The notes: generated from the letters alone by a model not told the origin. A stretch of DNA of 64,000 bases from Methylobacter sp. (GCA_028716975.1 JAQUOU010000003.1:161720-225719); one strand, 5' to 3'; shown: positions 20,665 through 30,883, counted from the first letter of the stretch. Translations and numbers: made by a program.

Positions 20665-21207
20665 TTACGCCAATAAACTGAAAAGTTTTTGCCAATCAAA
20701 GGATACACCAGGATCGGTTTTCCGTCCGGGCGCAATCTCGTTATGTCCGGCTATGCGCTCCGTCGATAAATGAGGATAAGAGTTAAGCAATAGCTTTATT
20801 ACTGATGCGAGCTGATTATATTGTGCCTGTGTATATTCAATGTGTTCAGTGCCTTCAAGTTCTATGCCGATAGAAAAATCATTACAGCGTTCCCGCCCTT
20901 GGTAATTGGATTTCCCTGCATGCCAGGCGCGCTTGTCAAATGGCACATACTGAACGATTTCCCCCGAGCGTTTAATCAATAAATGCGCCGATACGGTAAG
21001 CTGATAAACGTCCTTGAAATAGGGATGCTCATCCGGATTGAGGCGGTTACAAAAAAGTTGATCAATGTATGGATTGCCGAACTCCTCTGGAGGGAGGCTA
21101 ATGCAGTGAATAACCAGCAATGAAATATCTGCAGCATTAGTTCTTTCATCAAAGTTTGGCGACGGGTTTCGGGTAATGTCAGTTAACCAGTGGGTATCTA
21201 TTTTCAT
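20665..21207 (-). CDS. ampD: 1,6-anhydro-N-acetylmuramyl-L-alanine amidase
   Basis: A cytoplasmic zinc amidase for cell-wall recycling. The family phrases are clear: LVIHCISLPPEEFGNPYIDQLF, VSAHLLIKRSGEIVQYVPFDKRAWHAGKS, and ERIAGHNEIAPGRKTDPG. Zinc ligands are expected at the His of VIHC, the His of AGHNEI and the Asp of KTDPG. The start at 21207 (MKIDTHWL) fits AmpD length (180 residues); the longer frame from 21255 adds a hydrophobic head not found in AmpD. Convergent with lspA. Confidence 0.96.
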   Translation of the reverse strand: MKIDTHWLTDITRNPSPNFDERTNAADISLLVIHCISLPPEEFGNPYIDQLFCNRLNPDEHPYFKDVYQLTVSAHLLIKRSGEIVQYVPFDKRAWHAGKSNYQGRERCNDFSIGIELEGTEHIEYTQAQYNQLASVIKLLLNSYPHLSTERIAGHNEIAPGRKTDPGVSFDWQKLFSLLA

Positions 21208-21477
21208 GAAGTTAAAAAAAACATGCACTATGATTGAAGTCGGGGGTGAAAGCATTTATCACCGGTATCGTCTTTTCAATAATGTTATCCAATTTAATTT
21301 TTATACATATCAAATAGCATCCTGATTTCATTAATAATATTTAAATTAAGTAAAATAAACATCGAGCAGCAAATTTAAAACAAACTAGAATTTATCGGAA
21401 TGAATATCGTGCAATATTTATACAAAAGCCGTCCTTAAATAATTAATTTAAGTGTTTCATTTTAGAAGGACTTATTA

Positions 21478-22281
21478 ATGCCTTTGGATTCATCAGATTC
21501 AAAATATAACCTACAAAGCCAACGTCGCGCGCCCCTCTTGTTGATGTATCACGGTACCCCGGCAACTACCCCTTCATCGGAGTATTCTATACGAGCTGAC
21601 CGGTTTGCTGCACATTTGGATTATTTAAAAAGGCAGAGCTGGCACACTGCACTTTTTAAGGAGCTTAGCAATGCTTCTATCTTGCCTGAAAAAACTGTCA
21701 TTCTGACATTTGACGACGGTTATGCCGATAATTATGAAGGCGCTTTCCTGCCTTTATTGGATAGTAACATGAAAGCAACCTGGTTTATTACTACCGGCTG
21801 CATAGGAAAAAATGCTGACTGGATGGGGCCGCCTTCGCCGCAAACCCAAATGTTAACCGCTGAGCAATTAGTAATAATGGCCAAAGCCGGTATGGAGATG
21901 GGTTCCCATACCTGTTCACATCCCGATCTTACAATGTTATCCTCCAGTCAGCAACTGGATGAAATGACCCAATCCAAACAAATTCTGGAATCCATCATTG
22001 CTGGCAAAATAGCCAGTTTTGCCTACCCGTATGGCAGGTATAACGAAAATTCGATTGCAACAGTAAAAGAGGCAGGTTATGAGTCGGCCTGTACTACTTG
22101 CCCTGGCTGGTTTCGTAATGAAGAGAGCCCGTTTCTGGTGCGGCGCATTACAATCTTTGCAAATGACACCGTCCATACCTTGGCCCGTAAACTGGTATTT
22201 GCCGACAATAACGTATCCTGGAAAAAAATGGCAAGCTATTATTACCTGCGTATTAACGATAAATTAATAAAGGCTCGATAG
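21478..22281 (+). CDS. Polysaccharide deacetylase (NodB-type)
   Basis: A carbohydrate esterase family 4 enzyme of 267 residues. LTFDDGYADNYEGAFLPLL carries the metal-binding Asp-Asp pair, SHTCSHPDLTML the two metal histidines, and SFAYPYGRYNE the third conserved block. It begins the exopolysaccharide locus and probably removes acetyl groups from the polymer or its precursor. A ribosome site, AGAAGGA, precedes the ATG. No signal peptide is obvious, so it may act in the cytoplasm or be exported in another way. Confidence 0.9.
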   Translation: MPLDSSDSKYNLQSQRRAPLLLMYHGTPATTPSSEYSIRADRFAAHLDYLKRQSWHTALFKELSNASILPEKTVILTFDDGYADNYEGAFLPLLDSNMKATWFITTGCIGKNADWMGPPSPQTQMLTAEQLVIMAKAGMEMGSHTCSHPDLTMLSSSQQLDEMTQSKQILESIIAGKIASFAYPYGRYNENSIATVKEAGYESACTTCPGWFRNEESPFLVRRITIFANDTVHTLARKLVFADNNVSWKKMASYYYLRINDKLIKAR

Positions 22282-22295
22282 CCCCAGAGGATAGG

Positions 22296-23222
22296 ATGCA
22301 ACAAAGCCCGATCATTTCAGTCATCATGCCTTGCTTTAATGCCGAAAAGCATCTGCCTGCCAGTATAGCCAGTGTATTTAATCAGACTTATTCGAATCTG
22401 GAGTTAATCGTTATTAATGATGGCTCGACTGATAACAGTTTAAAAATCTTACAAAGCATTGACGATGACAGGCTTCGTATTCTAAACCAACACAATGCTG
22501 GTGTTTGCCATGCGCGGAATCAAGGCATCCATATGACAAAGGGTGAATTGATTGCCTTTCTGGATGCCGACGATACGTGGCATCCGGAATGTTTAAACAA
22601 GCTTCATCAGTCCTTACATAACAATAAATCCGCTGCATTAGCTTATTGCGGCTGGCAGAATGTGGGTTTGTCGGGCGGACAGGGTGAACCGTACGTTCCG
22701 CCGGATTATGAGACGCTCGACAAGTTAACGCTATTATTTGCAAATTGTTGTTGGCCAATTCATGCCTGTCTCACCCGGAAGCAGGCTATTTTTGATGCAA
22801 ATTTTTTTGATGAGCGGCTTGTGACTTCAGAAGATTTTCTTTTATGGCTACAAATTGGCTCTAGATCTACGATTGTTCGGGTTCCGGAAGTGCTGGCATT
22901 TTATCACTTTCATAATGGCAATCAAGCGACGCAAAACAAAGAAAAAACCGCTCTAAATCACTGGCGCGCACAACAGTTATTTCTCGACAACAACCCTGAT
23001 ATTGCCCATATACCCGGCATGAAAAATAGTAGAAAAATAATGCTCGCCGAGTTATTGCAACGAGGGTTTGAGTGCTATTGGAAGCGTGACCTTCAGGCGG
23101 CACGGGTTATTTTTAGAAAAGTCATGCTGCTGGGCTATGGCTCATTCCATGACTGGAAATATATGTTACCTTCCTTTCTACCTTATTTTTTACACGCTTT
23201 TCTACTGAACCAAAGAGATTAA
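22296..23222 (+). CDS. Family 2 glycosyltransferase
   Basis: An inverting GT-A glycosyltransferase of 308 residues. SVIMPCFNAEKHLPASIASVFNQTY opens the nucleotide-binding fold, VINDGSTDNS follows, and IAFLDADDTWHPE holds the DxD metal site. It is 14 bases after the deacetylase gene and abuts the next glycosyltransferase gene (stop and start adjacent at 23222/23223), so the three form one unit. The sugar and acceptor are unknown. Confidence 0.93.
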   Translation: MQQSPIISVIMPCFNAEKHLPASIASVFNQTYSNLELIVINDGSTDNSLKILQSIDDDRLRILNQHNAGVCHARNQGIHMTKGELIAFLDADDTWHPECLNKLHQSLHNNKSAALAYCGWQNVGLSGGQGEPYVPPDYETLDKLTLLFANCCWPIHACLTRKQAIFDANFFDERLVTSEDFLLWLQIGSRSTIVRVPEVLAFYHFHNGNQATQNKEKTALNHWRAQQLFLDNNPDIAHIPGMKNSRKIMLAELLQRGFECYWKRDLQAARVIFRKVMLLGYGSFHDWKYMLPSFLPYFLHAFLLNQRD

Positions 23223-24164
23223 ATGAAAAAAATTACCGTTGCCGTGTGTAGCTATAATCGCGCCAATCGTTTGCCATCATTAATTCGCGCTTTAAGAAAC
23301 CAGCAATGCTCAATCCCCTTTGACTTATTGATTGTTGAAAACAATTGTACCGATAATACGCACGAAATTTTGTTAGATCTGCAAAGTGAAGCCGGAGCTA
23401 CGCTTAGAATAGTTAATGAGATTAACCAGGGCATCAGTTACGCCCGTAATAGAGCCATCGAAGAATGCTTGAATAGCAACTTTATGCTTTTTATGGATGA
23501 TGATGAGTTACCGTGTGAAAATTTAATTCAAGCAGCGGTAGATACATTTGAAGCAACCAATGCCTTATGTGTTGGAGGTAAAGTCATTGTTGATTTTTCG
23601 CTGTTGCAACGGCCAAAATGGCTGGAAGACAATCTGCTCGGTTTTCTGGCACAAGTCGATTACGGAACTGATCTGTTTCAAATTACGGTTCCCTCAACCC
23701 CAGTCTGGACGGCCAATATTGCTTATGATATGCTGGTTTTCAGGGATAATCCGGATTTGCGATTTGACCTTCGCTATAATCGAGCGGGTAAAGGCGTTGG
23801 CGGAGGTGAAGACGTTATTATGTTTGAGGAACTGCTCAAACGTAATCTACCCGTTTATTACCAGCCTAAAATGGCAACATTGCATTCAGTTGATACATGG
23901 AAGTTAAAACGCCGGTATTTTATAAATCTACATTTTATCTCTGGCATAAAATATGGTCAGTATGAAATAGAAGATTTTAAGTGGAGTATTTTGGGTATTC
24001 CCCCGTTTATGTTGATTCACTTTATTCGGCACACTTTACTTGCAGCATTTATGTTTATTAGAGGACAATCAGGTAGCATACGCCAGGCAATGAATGCTTC
24101 CCATTCACTTGGCAGTATTTTAGGAAAGTACCGTTCTTGGAAAAGCCAAACTTTAAAACCCTAA
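23223..24164 (+). CDS. Family 2 glycosyltransferase
   Basis: A 313-residue GT2 enzyme: VAVCSYNRANRLPSLIRAL at the start, then LLIVENNCTDNT, and FMLFMDDDELPCENL with the DxD-type metal site. A hydrophobic stretch near residues 257-285 could anchor it to the membrane. It is immediately downstream of another GT2 gene. After it the locus becomes degraded for about 550 bases. Confidence 0.92.
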   Translation: MKKITVAVCSYNRANRLPSLIRALRNQQCSIPFDLLIVENNCTDNTHEILLDLQSEAGATLRIVNEINQGISYARNRAIEECLNSNFMLFMDDDELPCENLIQAAVDTFEATNALCVGGKVIVDFSLLQRPKWLEDNLLGFLAQVDYGTDLFQITVPSTPVWTANIAYDMLVFRDNPDLRFDLRYNRAGKGVGGGEDVIMFEELLKRNLPVYYQPKMATLHSVDTWKLKRRYFINLHFISGIKYGQYEIEDFKWSILGIPPFMLIHFIRHTLLAAFMFIRGQSGSIRQAMNASHSLGSILGKYRSWKSQTLKP

Positions 24165-24717
24165 TTGAGGACAAATTTATGATCAGAATATTCCTTAGCT
24201 TACTTTTCATAGTTTTAAACAATTTTCCAAAGAAGATTTAGCTTTTATCGCTCAAGCAGAGGGGCTATAAGCAGCTAAATTCTTAATTACGCCCTACACG
24301 CCTTGATCATTGATTACGAAGCCAGTCGGTTCACTTAAGACAAGTCAGATCAAGCCACGATTAGCCCGGAATATCATATAGCATCGAATAGTATTCGACG
24401 GGAGCAAAATGGTTTGGAGTTTACACAAAACCAAATTGCGCAGTTTGGTCAACATTCTGTCCAGTCGCTGCTGATATTTACAGCATACAACTTAGCGGCT
24501 TATACAATCGCTTGGCTTGTGCCCGATTTGGAGTGAGAGCATCGGAGAATTATGCCCAGTAGTCTAGAAAAGTCCTAAAAACCAGGACAACAGCTAAAAT
24601 TCACAAGTTTGGTTTTTTACAAAAAACAGCGAATTGCTTGCGCTAAACCTGAAACTTGATGAGTTTTTCAGCATCCTGCCAGATGCGTCTATGACATCAT
24701 AGAGGAGTATGAAAAAT
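24165..24717. other. Gene-poor, possibly degraded stretch in the polysaccharide locus
   Basis: About 550 bases without an intact gene. A 20-codon frame from 24180 (MIRIFLSLLFIVLNNF) stops at once. An open stretch of about 60 codons without a start lies at roughly 24360-24536 (reading SPEYHIASNSIRREQNG and ending WLVPDLE). I do not recognise either. Both could be remains of a lost gene next to the frameshifted pyruvyltransferase. Confidence 0.35.
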
Positions 24718-26014
24718 ATGAAAAAAATAGCTTTTTTGGAATTTTTGGTTACAGCCGCTATACGTATTCCGGAGGAATGCAACGTTGCGACGCTACGCCG
24801 CGTCAGTCAGGATCAAATATAGAAAACATCCTGGAGCTTTATGAGGTAACAGACAATAAAGGCAACATGATTCATGGTGAGGCTCCGGCACGTTTGCTTG
24901 AACTTGATCGGGAAGGCTCATGCTATGTATCAGTTGAAGCTCTTGTGGTGAAAGACGGCTGGCCTCCGGAAAAATTAGTGCTGAACTTAGTAAACGATTT
25001 GATCTGGTTGTGTTTACAACGGCAAACGCAATAAGGCCAAATCTTGATCCTGGGTGCACAGCCCAAGTACTAGAACTATTATCTATTGATTTCATTGTCG
25101 TTGGCATGGGAATGCAACAATCGCTTCCTTTATCAACTGAAAACTTAAATCCTAGACTTGTTGATTTAATAGATGTATGTAATCGTAAAGCAAAAATCTT
25201 CTGGGTTAGAGGCCAGGAAACTCAAACTTGGTTAAATGCGGTCGGTTTTGAGAATTCGAAAGTATTGGGTTGTCCAGGCATGTATGTATATCCCGAAAAC
25301 ATACTCAATATTACTGCTCCTAACCCAGTTAAAGTCACATCCGCAGTCACCGCCGGCTATATTAACGGAAGAATTCCCAGATCAACTTCAATAATTGGTT
25401 TATTCAAAGATTTTGATGCTCATTATGTAATGCAGGAAGAAATGTTTGCTTGGAAAATGCAAGGCCTAATTCCTGAGTCAGATCAAAATATATACAACGA
25501 TGCAACTGGTGAAGTTAGTCGCGATTTTGTCAATGGAATACTAGAAGAGATTCACTATGAGAAAATGCCATTTTCCAGCTATCGATGGTTCCAAGACCCC
25601 AATGCATGGAGAGCATTTGTTTCGAGATTTGATTTTTATTTGGGGGATAGGCTTCATGGCGGCATTGCTTCACTGCAGGCTGGCATCCCCTCTATAATGA
25701 TGGCGGAAGATAAACGAGTTAGTGAAATAGCGGATTTTTTTGGCATCCCGCGGATTTCATCAAAAGAAGTTGATTTGATGCCCCTCAGGGAAATTGTTAA
25801 TGACTATCTGTCATCCGTCAAAATTGATTTTTTTAAAGCAGTTTTTTTTGATCGATTCAAAGAATTGGAAAAAGTATTTAATGAGGCGGACATTTCCCTA
25901 GCGATTAGCCTGAAAAGCCCGAAACCGGTTTTCTTGGGCGAAACCTACGATCCGCCAAGGAAAACTTCCCCAAGCCCTATTCGGCATGTAAGAAGATTAC
26001 TGCGAAATTTATAA
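24718..26014 (+). pseudogene. Polysaccharide pyruvyl transferase family, two frameshifts
   Basis: The C-terminal 330 residues form one open frame (25010-26014) with SFRYRWFQD-like and FYLGDRLHGGIASLQAGIPSIMM phrases characteristic of polysaccharide pyruvyl transferases. The N-terminal part is found in two other frames: from 24718 (MKKIAF), then from about 24738 (GIFGYSRYTYSGGMQRCDA, open to 25034). Joining them needs one extra base in the T-run at 24732-24737 and one at about 24998-25000, where the reading VLNLVNDF-DLVVFTTANAIRP becomes continuous. Both lesions are one-base deletions. Either the gene is a recent pseudogene or these are sequence errors at homopolymers. If active it would add ketal pyruvate to an exopolysaccharide. 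Confidence 0.75.
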
Positions 26015-26359
26015 TATTAATTTTTCCTCAGGTTTTTGTCGATTTTGCTAAAAATGTAGGATGGCATACATAACACACAGTAAGAAAGGTGAAATTTAAA
26101 CATTAACTCTACAAATTATAGAAAAATATTCAATATTTTGATAGAAGTGATACGTATCGTAGGAGACGGGGTGGCTTGATTATTTTATATATAAAACAAA
26201 TGATTATTTATAAGGTTTAGCTTCCTTCAACGTATGTATTAGTTATTTTTAACATTAGGTACTAATATTTATATATTTCTAAACAATAGAGGAACCAAAA
26301 GATTTTCTGATATTGTTTAAATATAAAAACAATTTGTATTTACTAAATAACTCAATGCA
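26015..26359. other. AT-rich gene-free gap
   Basis: About 345 bases, strongly AT-rich, with no gene or hairpin recognised. A promoter for the following glycosyltransferase gene is likely but could not be placed. Confidence 0.4.
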
Positions 26360-27343
26360 ATGAAAAAAATAACTTTAATCACTACAGTTCTAAATGATGA
26401 AGAAGGCATTAAAGTACTTTTCGATGCAATTCTTTGTCAAAGTATTCAGCCTGATGAAATTATTGTTGTGGACGGAGGGTCAAAAGATGATACTTTGGCT
26501 GTACTCGAAGCCTACTGTGGTGGACTGACACAACTTAAAATTTTGCAATCGCCAAATACCAATATTTCTCAAGGCAGAAATTTAGCTATTGCAAATGCTT
26601 CCAATGCCATTATCGCGGTTACCGATGCCGGTTGCCGGCCCGATAGTAACTGGTTGCTTGAAATAACTAAACCTTTATTTGACAACGATGAAATTCATGC
26701 GGTATCAGGAAAAGTCATTCCTGATACCCATACAGTTCTGGAGCATTATAGCGGACTGCTTTCACTGCCTGATCATACAATAAAAGAACAGGAGCAGTTA
26801 TTTTATGGCCGCTGCTCGGCATTTCGCCGTACGGTATGGGAAAAAGTAGGCGGCTATCCCGAATGGCTTTATACAGCGGAAGATTCCTTATTTGCACTAT
26901 CTGCAAAGCAGCATAAATTTTTAATAATACATAACCCCAATGCAATCGTTTTATGGCGGCCGCGCAATAGTCTGCGAAAAATTGCTAAAATGTTTTTTCT
27001 ATACGGGAAGGGAAACGGAAGGATTGTATGGGGGGATATTAAGGGCACGCTTTATTGGCTTCGCAACCATGCATTGTTATGGATAAGCGTTATATCAGGT
27101 TTCTTTTATCCGGCTTTATGGATTGGAACTATACTGATAGGATTATATTTATACAGGCTGATTTCTTATCCTTCTTTAGTAAAAATACGCAAAATAGATA
27201 AAGATTGGCGGCGAGAAATTTTCATTCCCTTAATCACGTATATTCGCAATCTTTCTACTAATCTCGGCTATTTATCCGGCTTTATTGAATACAAAAAAAA
27301 TCCGATTTTTAAAGAGAAACTGGATAAATATTTGGCTAATTAA
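26360..27343 (+). CDS. Family 2 glycosyltransferase with C-terminal membrane segments
   Basis: A 327-residue GT2 enzyme: ITLITTVLNDEEGIKVLFDAI, EIIVVDGGSKDDT and IIAVTDAGCRPDSNW with the metal-binding acidic pair region. Hydrophobic segments near residues 235-265 suggest membrane attachment. RNLAIANAS and RCSAFRRTVWEKVGGYPE are usual in exopolysaccharide GT2 enzymes. Isolated by gaps on both sides (345 and 170 bases). Confidence 0.9.
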   Translation: MKKITLITTVLNDEEGIKVLFDAILCQSIQPDEIIVVDGGSKDDTLAVLEAYCGGLTQLKILQSPNTNISQGRNLAIANASNAIIAVTDAGCRPDSNWLLEITKPLFDNDEIHAVSGKVIPDTHTVLEHYSGLLSLPDHTIKEQEQLFYGRCSAFRRTVWEKVGGYPEWLYTAEDSLFALSAKQHKFLIIHNPNAIVLWRPRNSLRKIAKMFFLYGKGNGRIVWGDIKGTLYWLRNHALLWISVISGFFYPALWIGTILIGLYLYRLISYPSLVKIRKIDKDWRREIFIPLITYIRNLSTNLGYLSGFIEYKKNPIFKEKLDKYLAN

Positions 27344-27513
27344 TTATTAAACTTATCTAAGGTTATAATAATTATCAGACGCTCTAGGGAACACGAGTTT
27401 CTAATCACTTAATTATAAAAAATTTTTACTTAATATGCTTCAAATAAACGGCAGAATGACTCTGCTACATGACGCTTGCACAACCTGTATAAACTTAGCG
27501 TGTTGCAAATAAA

Positions 27514-28788
27514 ATGCGTGATATAGTTGTGCTTATATTTCTTGCAGGCTGCATTATTGCCGCGCTTAAAAAGCCTTGGCTGGGAGTATTGTCACTTGCC
27601 ATTTTCAGTTATTTAAATCCTCATGCCTATGCCTGGGGATTTGTCAAATCCCTACCCGTTTTTTATGTGCTTTTTTTAGTTGTTGCTATTCGGACAATTA
27701 CCGCCAAAGACAAACAACCCCTTCCTAAAGACTGGCGCATTCCGGTTTTTGTTATGCTTTGGGCGTATTTTATTATTACCTCTTCACAGGCTTATTTTCC
27801 GGATTTGGCCTGGAAAAAATTCTGGTTTGTTACAAAAATCTACATTCCTTTTTATTTCACCCTGGTGCTGATCAATACGCGCGAAAAACTTTATGCTTTA
27901 ATCTCAACTATTGGAGCCTCAATAGGTATCGTAGCGGTCAAAGGCGGTATTTTTGCAATTTTGACAGGGTTTTCAAATCGCGTTTATGGCCCGCCTAAAA
28001 CCCAGTTCGAAGATAACAATTCATTTGCCGTCGCGATGCTGATTGCCATTCCCCTGTTATTGATTTGGCAAAAAGAAACCATCAACCCCTGGTTAAAAAA
28101 AGGGATTTTAGCTGCCATACCGATTATTTATGCCTCATCGTTGTGTTCATGGTCACGTGGCGCCTTACTGACGATGGTTATGCTTACGATTATATTAATC
28201 TGGAATAGCAAGCGTAAGTATCTTGCCATTCCGCTGGTTTTTGCAGGCGCTTTTTTTGTCAAGGACTACTTGCCTAAAGAGTGGTTTGGCCGTATGAATA
28301 CTATGGAGACTTATGAAGATGACCAATCAGCAATGGGGAGAATTGTAGCCTGGACGGATGGCTGGAACCATACTCTGGAACATCCTCTTCTAGGATCCGG
28401 CTTTGAGGGATGGATGTATGTCACGCAACGCGATTGGCATAGCTCATATGTAGAAATGTTCTCTGAACACGGTTTCATTGCTTTTGGATTATGGTTGTCT
28501 TTAATAGTGGGCAGTTTAATAACCCTTACCACGTTACCCAAAAAAACAAGCCATGTTAAAGGTAGTGAATGGGTTGGCCATTATTGCTATATGCTTCGTG
28601 CATCGCTGATTTGTTATATGGTTGGGACTGCGTTTTTAGGACTTTCCTATTGGGATTTATTGTACCATTTAGTTTTTATAACGGTTTTGGTTAAAAAAAT
28701 TGCTTTGGAAGAATTGGCCGCTTACAAAATTGAGGGCGCTAAGCTCATTAATACAGCTAAGCGAGGAATTGCTATAAACACGGCCTGA
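27514..28788 (+). CDS. O-glycosylation ligase, exosortase A-associated (Wzy/WaaL type)
   Basis: A 424-residue inner-membrane protein with about ten hydrophobic segments. The N-terminus (MRDIVVLIFLAGCIIAALKKPWLGVLSLAIFSYLNPHAYAWGF), the segment GPPKTQFEDNNSFAVAM and the periplasmic loop HPLLGSGFEGW followed by HSSYVEMFSEHGF are those I associate with the exosortase A-linked putative O-glycosylation ligase family (TIGR03097). Its role would be polymerisation or ligation of lipid-linked sugar units. No exosortase gene is in the window, but a PEP-CTERM protein gene lies near the right edge. Confidence 0.85.
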   Translation: MRDIVVLIFLAGCIIAALKKPWLGVLSLAIFSYLNPHAYAWGFVKSLPVFYVLFLVVAIRTITAKDKQPLPKDWRIPVFVMLWAYFIITSSQAYFPDLAWKKFWFVTKIYIPFYFTLVLINTREKLYALISTIGASIGIVAVKGGIFAILTGFSNRVYGPPKTQFEDNNSFAVAMLIAIPLLLIWQKETINPWLKKGILAAIPIIYASSLCSWSRGALLTMVMLTIILIWNSKRKYLAIPLVFAGAFFVKDYLPKEWFGRMNTMETYEDDQSAMGRIVAWTDGWNHTLEHPLLGSGFEGWMYVTQRDWHSSYVEMFSEHGFIAFGLWLSLIVGSLITLTTLPKKTSHVKGSEWVGHYCYMLRASLICYMVGTAFLGLSYWDLLYHLVFITVLVKKIALEELAAYKIEGAKLINTAKRGIAINTA

Positions 28789-29053
28789 TTGTGAGTTGCG
28801 CGGGTAATGCGTGATAACTATTAAGGCTGTCGCTAGATTGATATTTATAGGGTGGGAACCTAATTACTGCCCGTTTGTAATCAATGAAACTCCTTCTCGA
28901 TTACTTTTGCAGGGCATTGAGGTATATCCATAGGATAGAATTATTTGACCTGTAATCATCCTAAATCGGCAATGATTTAAATATATTTAATCGTGTTAAT
29001 ACCGCTCTTGCAAGCTCTATAGGTATGGACAACTTTAACCCAGGAAATTGAAT

Positions 29054-30883
29054 ATGAGCTCTATTTATGGCTGGTTGTCATCGGAAAAAATCTACTCCTC
29101 CAATCCGGTTGACAATCAACGTGCCGCATCCCAAGGATTATCGTTAACAATTGAAAGCGTTTCCTGTCATCAAAAAATGGCTGGAGTGGGCGGTTATGGC
29201 ATCAGGAATGTACCTGCTATTTACCAGTCTGATCAATTATTGATAATTATCGAAGGTTCTCCGCAATGGCAAGATAGTTCATTAGCTGCTCTTGCGGATA
29301 GCCATGGTGCCGCACGGGCATTAGCCGAAGGCTTTTTACGCTACGGGCGTTCCGTGATAGAGAAAATCCGTGGGCCTTTTGCATTCGCGTTAATAGCACC
29401 TGAAACCCGCTATGCATTATTGGCAATAGACAGGATTGGCATTCGACCGCTTGCTTTTAAGATAAGCGATGATCTGCTGGTATTCGGCTCACAGCTTGAT
29501 CAAATTACGGCTCATCCCGGGGTTAAAGCCGAAACCGATCCGCAGGCTATCTTCAATTACCTGTATTTTCATATGGTTCCAAGTCCGGGCACCGTTTATA
29601 AAGGTATATCAAAACTTCAGCCCGGCGAGTTTCTGGAATTTAAAAACGGACAGGTTACCCGGGATTTTTATTGGCAATTACCTTATGAAGATAGCGTATT
29701 GTCAAAAAAAGAGCTTTTGACACAATTGCATTTGCAACTGAAACAATCGGTAACCGAATGCTTACCTGATCGCCAAACCGGTACTTTCTTGAGCGGAGGC
29801 CTTGACAGCAGTACAGTCACCGGGATTTACCAGGAATTAACGGATTATCCTGTGGATGCTTTTTCTATCGGCTTCGATGCCGATGGCTATGATGAAATGG
29901 AATATGCACGGGCTACGGCAAGACACTTCAAAGTCAATTTACATGAATATTATGTTACCCCAGCCGATGTATTAAAGGCGATCCCTTCAATAGCAAAAAC
30001 CTATGATGAACCATTCGGTAATGCTTCCGCCATACCGGCTTTTTATTGCGCCAAATTTGCTCAAGAGCAGGGGATGGAGCAATTATTAGCTGGTGACGGC
30101 GGAGATGAAATTTTTGCCGGTAATGCCCGCTACGCGAAGCAAAAAATGTTCGATCTGTATCGCCACATCCCCGGCTTTGGCAAGTCACTATTGGAACCTT
30201 TGGCGTTTCACCTGCCACCGCTGCGAAAACTCAAAAGCTATATTGAACAGGCTAAAATTGCCATGCCTGACCGTATGGAAACTTATAATTTTTTACACAG
30301 AACAGCGTTAACAGATGTTTTTTCTTTGGATTTTATCGAACAAATCGATCCTGAGATGCCTCTGCGGGATCTGTGGCAAACCTATAATCGATCATCCTCG
30401 AATGATTTGATTAAACAGATGCTCTTTTTAGACGGGAAATTCACCTTGGCGGATAACGATCTTAGAAAAGTCAATCGCATGGGCGAGCTTGCCGGTATTG
30501 AAGTGCATTACCCGATGTTGCAGGAAAATCTTGTGGAGTTTGCCGCTTCGATTCCGTCCAAATGGCTGATGCAAGGTTTCGAACTGCGTTCTTTTTACCG
30601 GCAGGGCATGAAGAATTTTCTTGCCAAAGAGACTCTTATAAAAAGCAAGCAGGGTTTTGGCTTACCCTTTGGCGTATGGATGAGTAACAATCAGGAGCTA
30701 AAACAATTTGCCGAAGCAAATTTAGCCGGTATCGAAAAAAGAGGCTTCTTAAATCCGGCTTATATTAATAATTTAATTCAGTTACATCAAAAAGGACATG
30801 CCTCGTATTATGGCGTGATGATTTGGCTATTGATTATGTTGGAACAATGGCTAAGCTCGCACAATGTGCCATATAATTCTTGA
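29054..30883 (+). CDS. Asparagine synthase-like amidotransferase lacking the N-terminal Cys
   Basis: A 609-residue protein with a glutaminase-like N-terminal domain and an asparagine-synthase ATP-pyrophosphatase domain (SGGLDSST at about residues 247-254, then GDGGDEIFAGNARYA). In AsnB-type enzymes the mature N-terminus is Cys followed by GI; here it reads MSSIYGW, so Ser stands at the nucleophile position, and the usual NGEIYN region reads IIIEGSPQW. The glutaminase half is therefore probably inactive or altered. The start is the ATG at 29054 with AGGA upstream. In exosortase-linked exopolysaccharide loci such proteins are thought to modify sugars or peptides; the acceptor here is unknown. 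Confidence 0.88.
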   Translation: MSSIYGWLSSEKIYSSNPVDNQRAASQGLSLTIESVSCHQKMAGVGGYGIRNVPAIYQSDQLLIIIEGSPQWQDSSLAALADSHGAARALAEGFLRYGRSVIEKIRGPFAFALIAPETRYALLAIDRIGIRPLAFKISDDLLVFGSQLDQITAHPGVKAETDPQAIFNYLYFHMVPSPGTVYKGISKLQPGEFLEFKNGQVTRDFYWQLPYEDSVLSKKELLTQLHLQLKQSVTECLPDRQTGTFLSGGLDSSTVTGIYQELTDYPVDAFSIGFDADGYDEMEYARATARHFKVNLHEYYVTPADVLKAIPSIAKTYDEPFGNASAIPAFYCAKFAQEQGMEQLLAGDGGDEIFAGNARYAKQKMFDLYRHIPGFGKSLLEPLAFHLPPLRKLKSYIEQAKIAMPDRMETYNFLHRTALTDVFSLDFIEQIDPEMPLRDLWQTYNRSSSNDLIKQMLFLDGKFTLADNDLRKVNRMGELAGIEVHYPMLQENLVEFAASIPSKWLMQGFELRSFYRQGMKNFLAKETLIKSKQGFGLPFGVWMSNNQELKQFAEANLAGIEKRGFLNPAYINNLIQLHQKGHASYYGVMIWLLIMLEQWLSSHNVPYNS

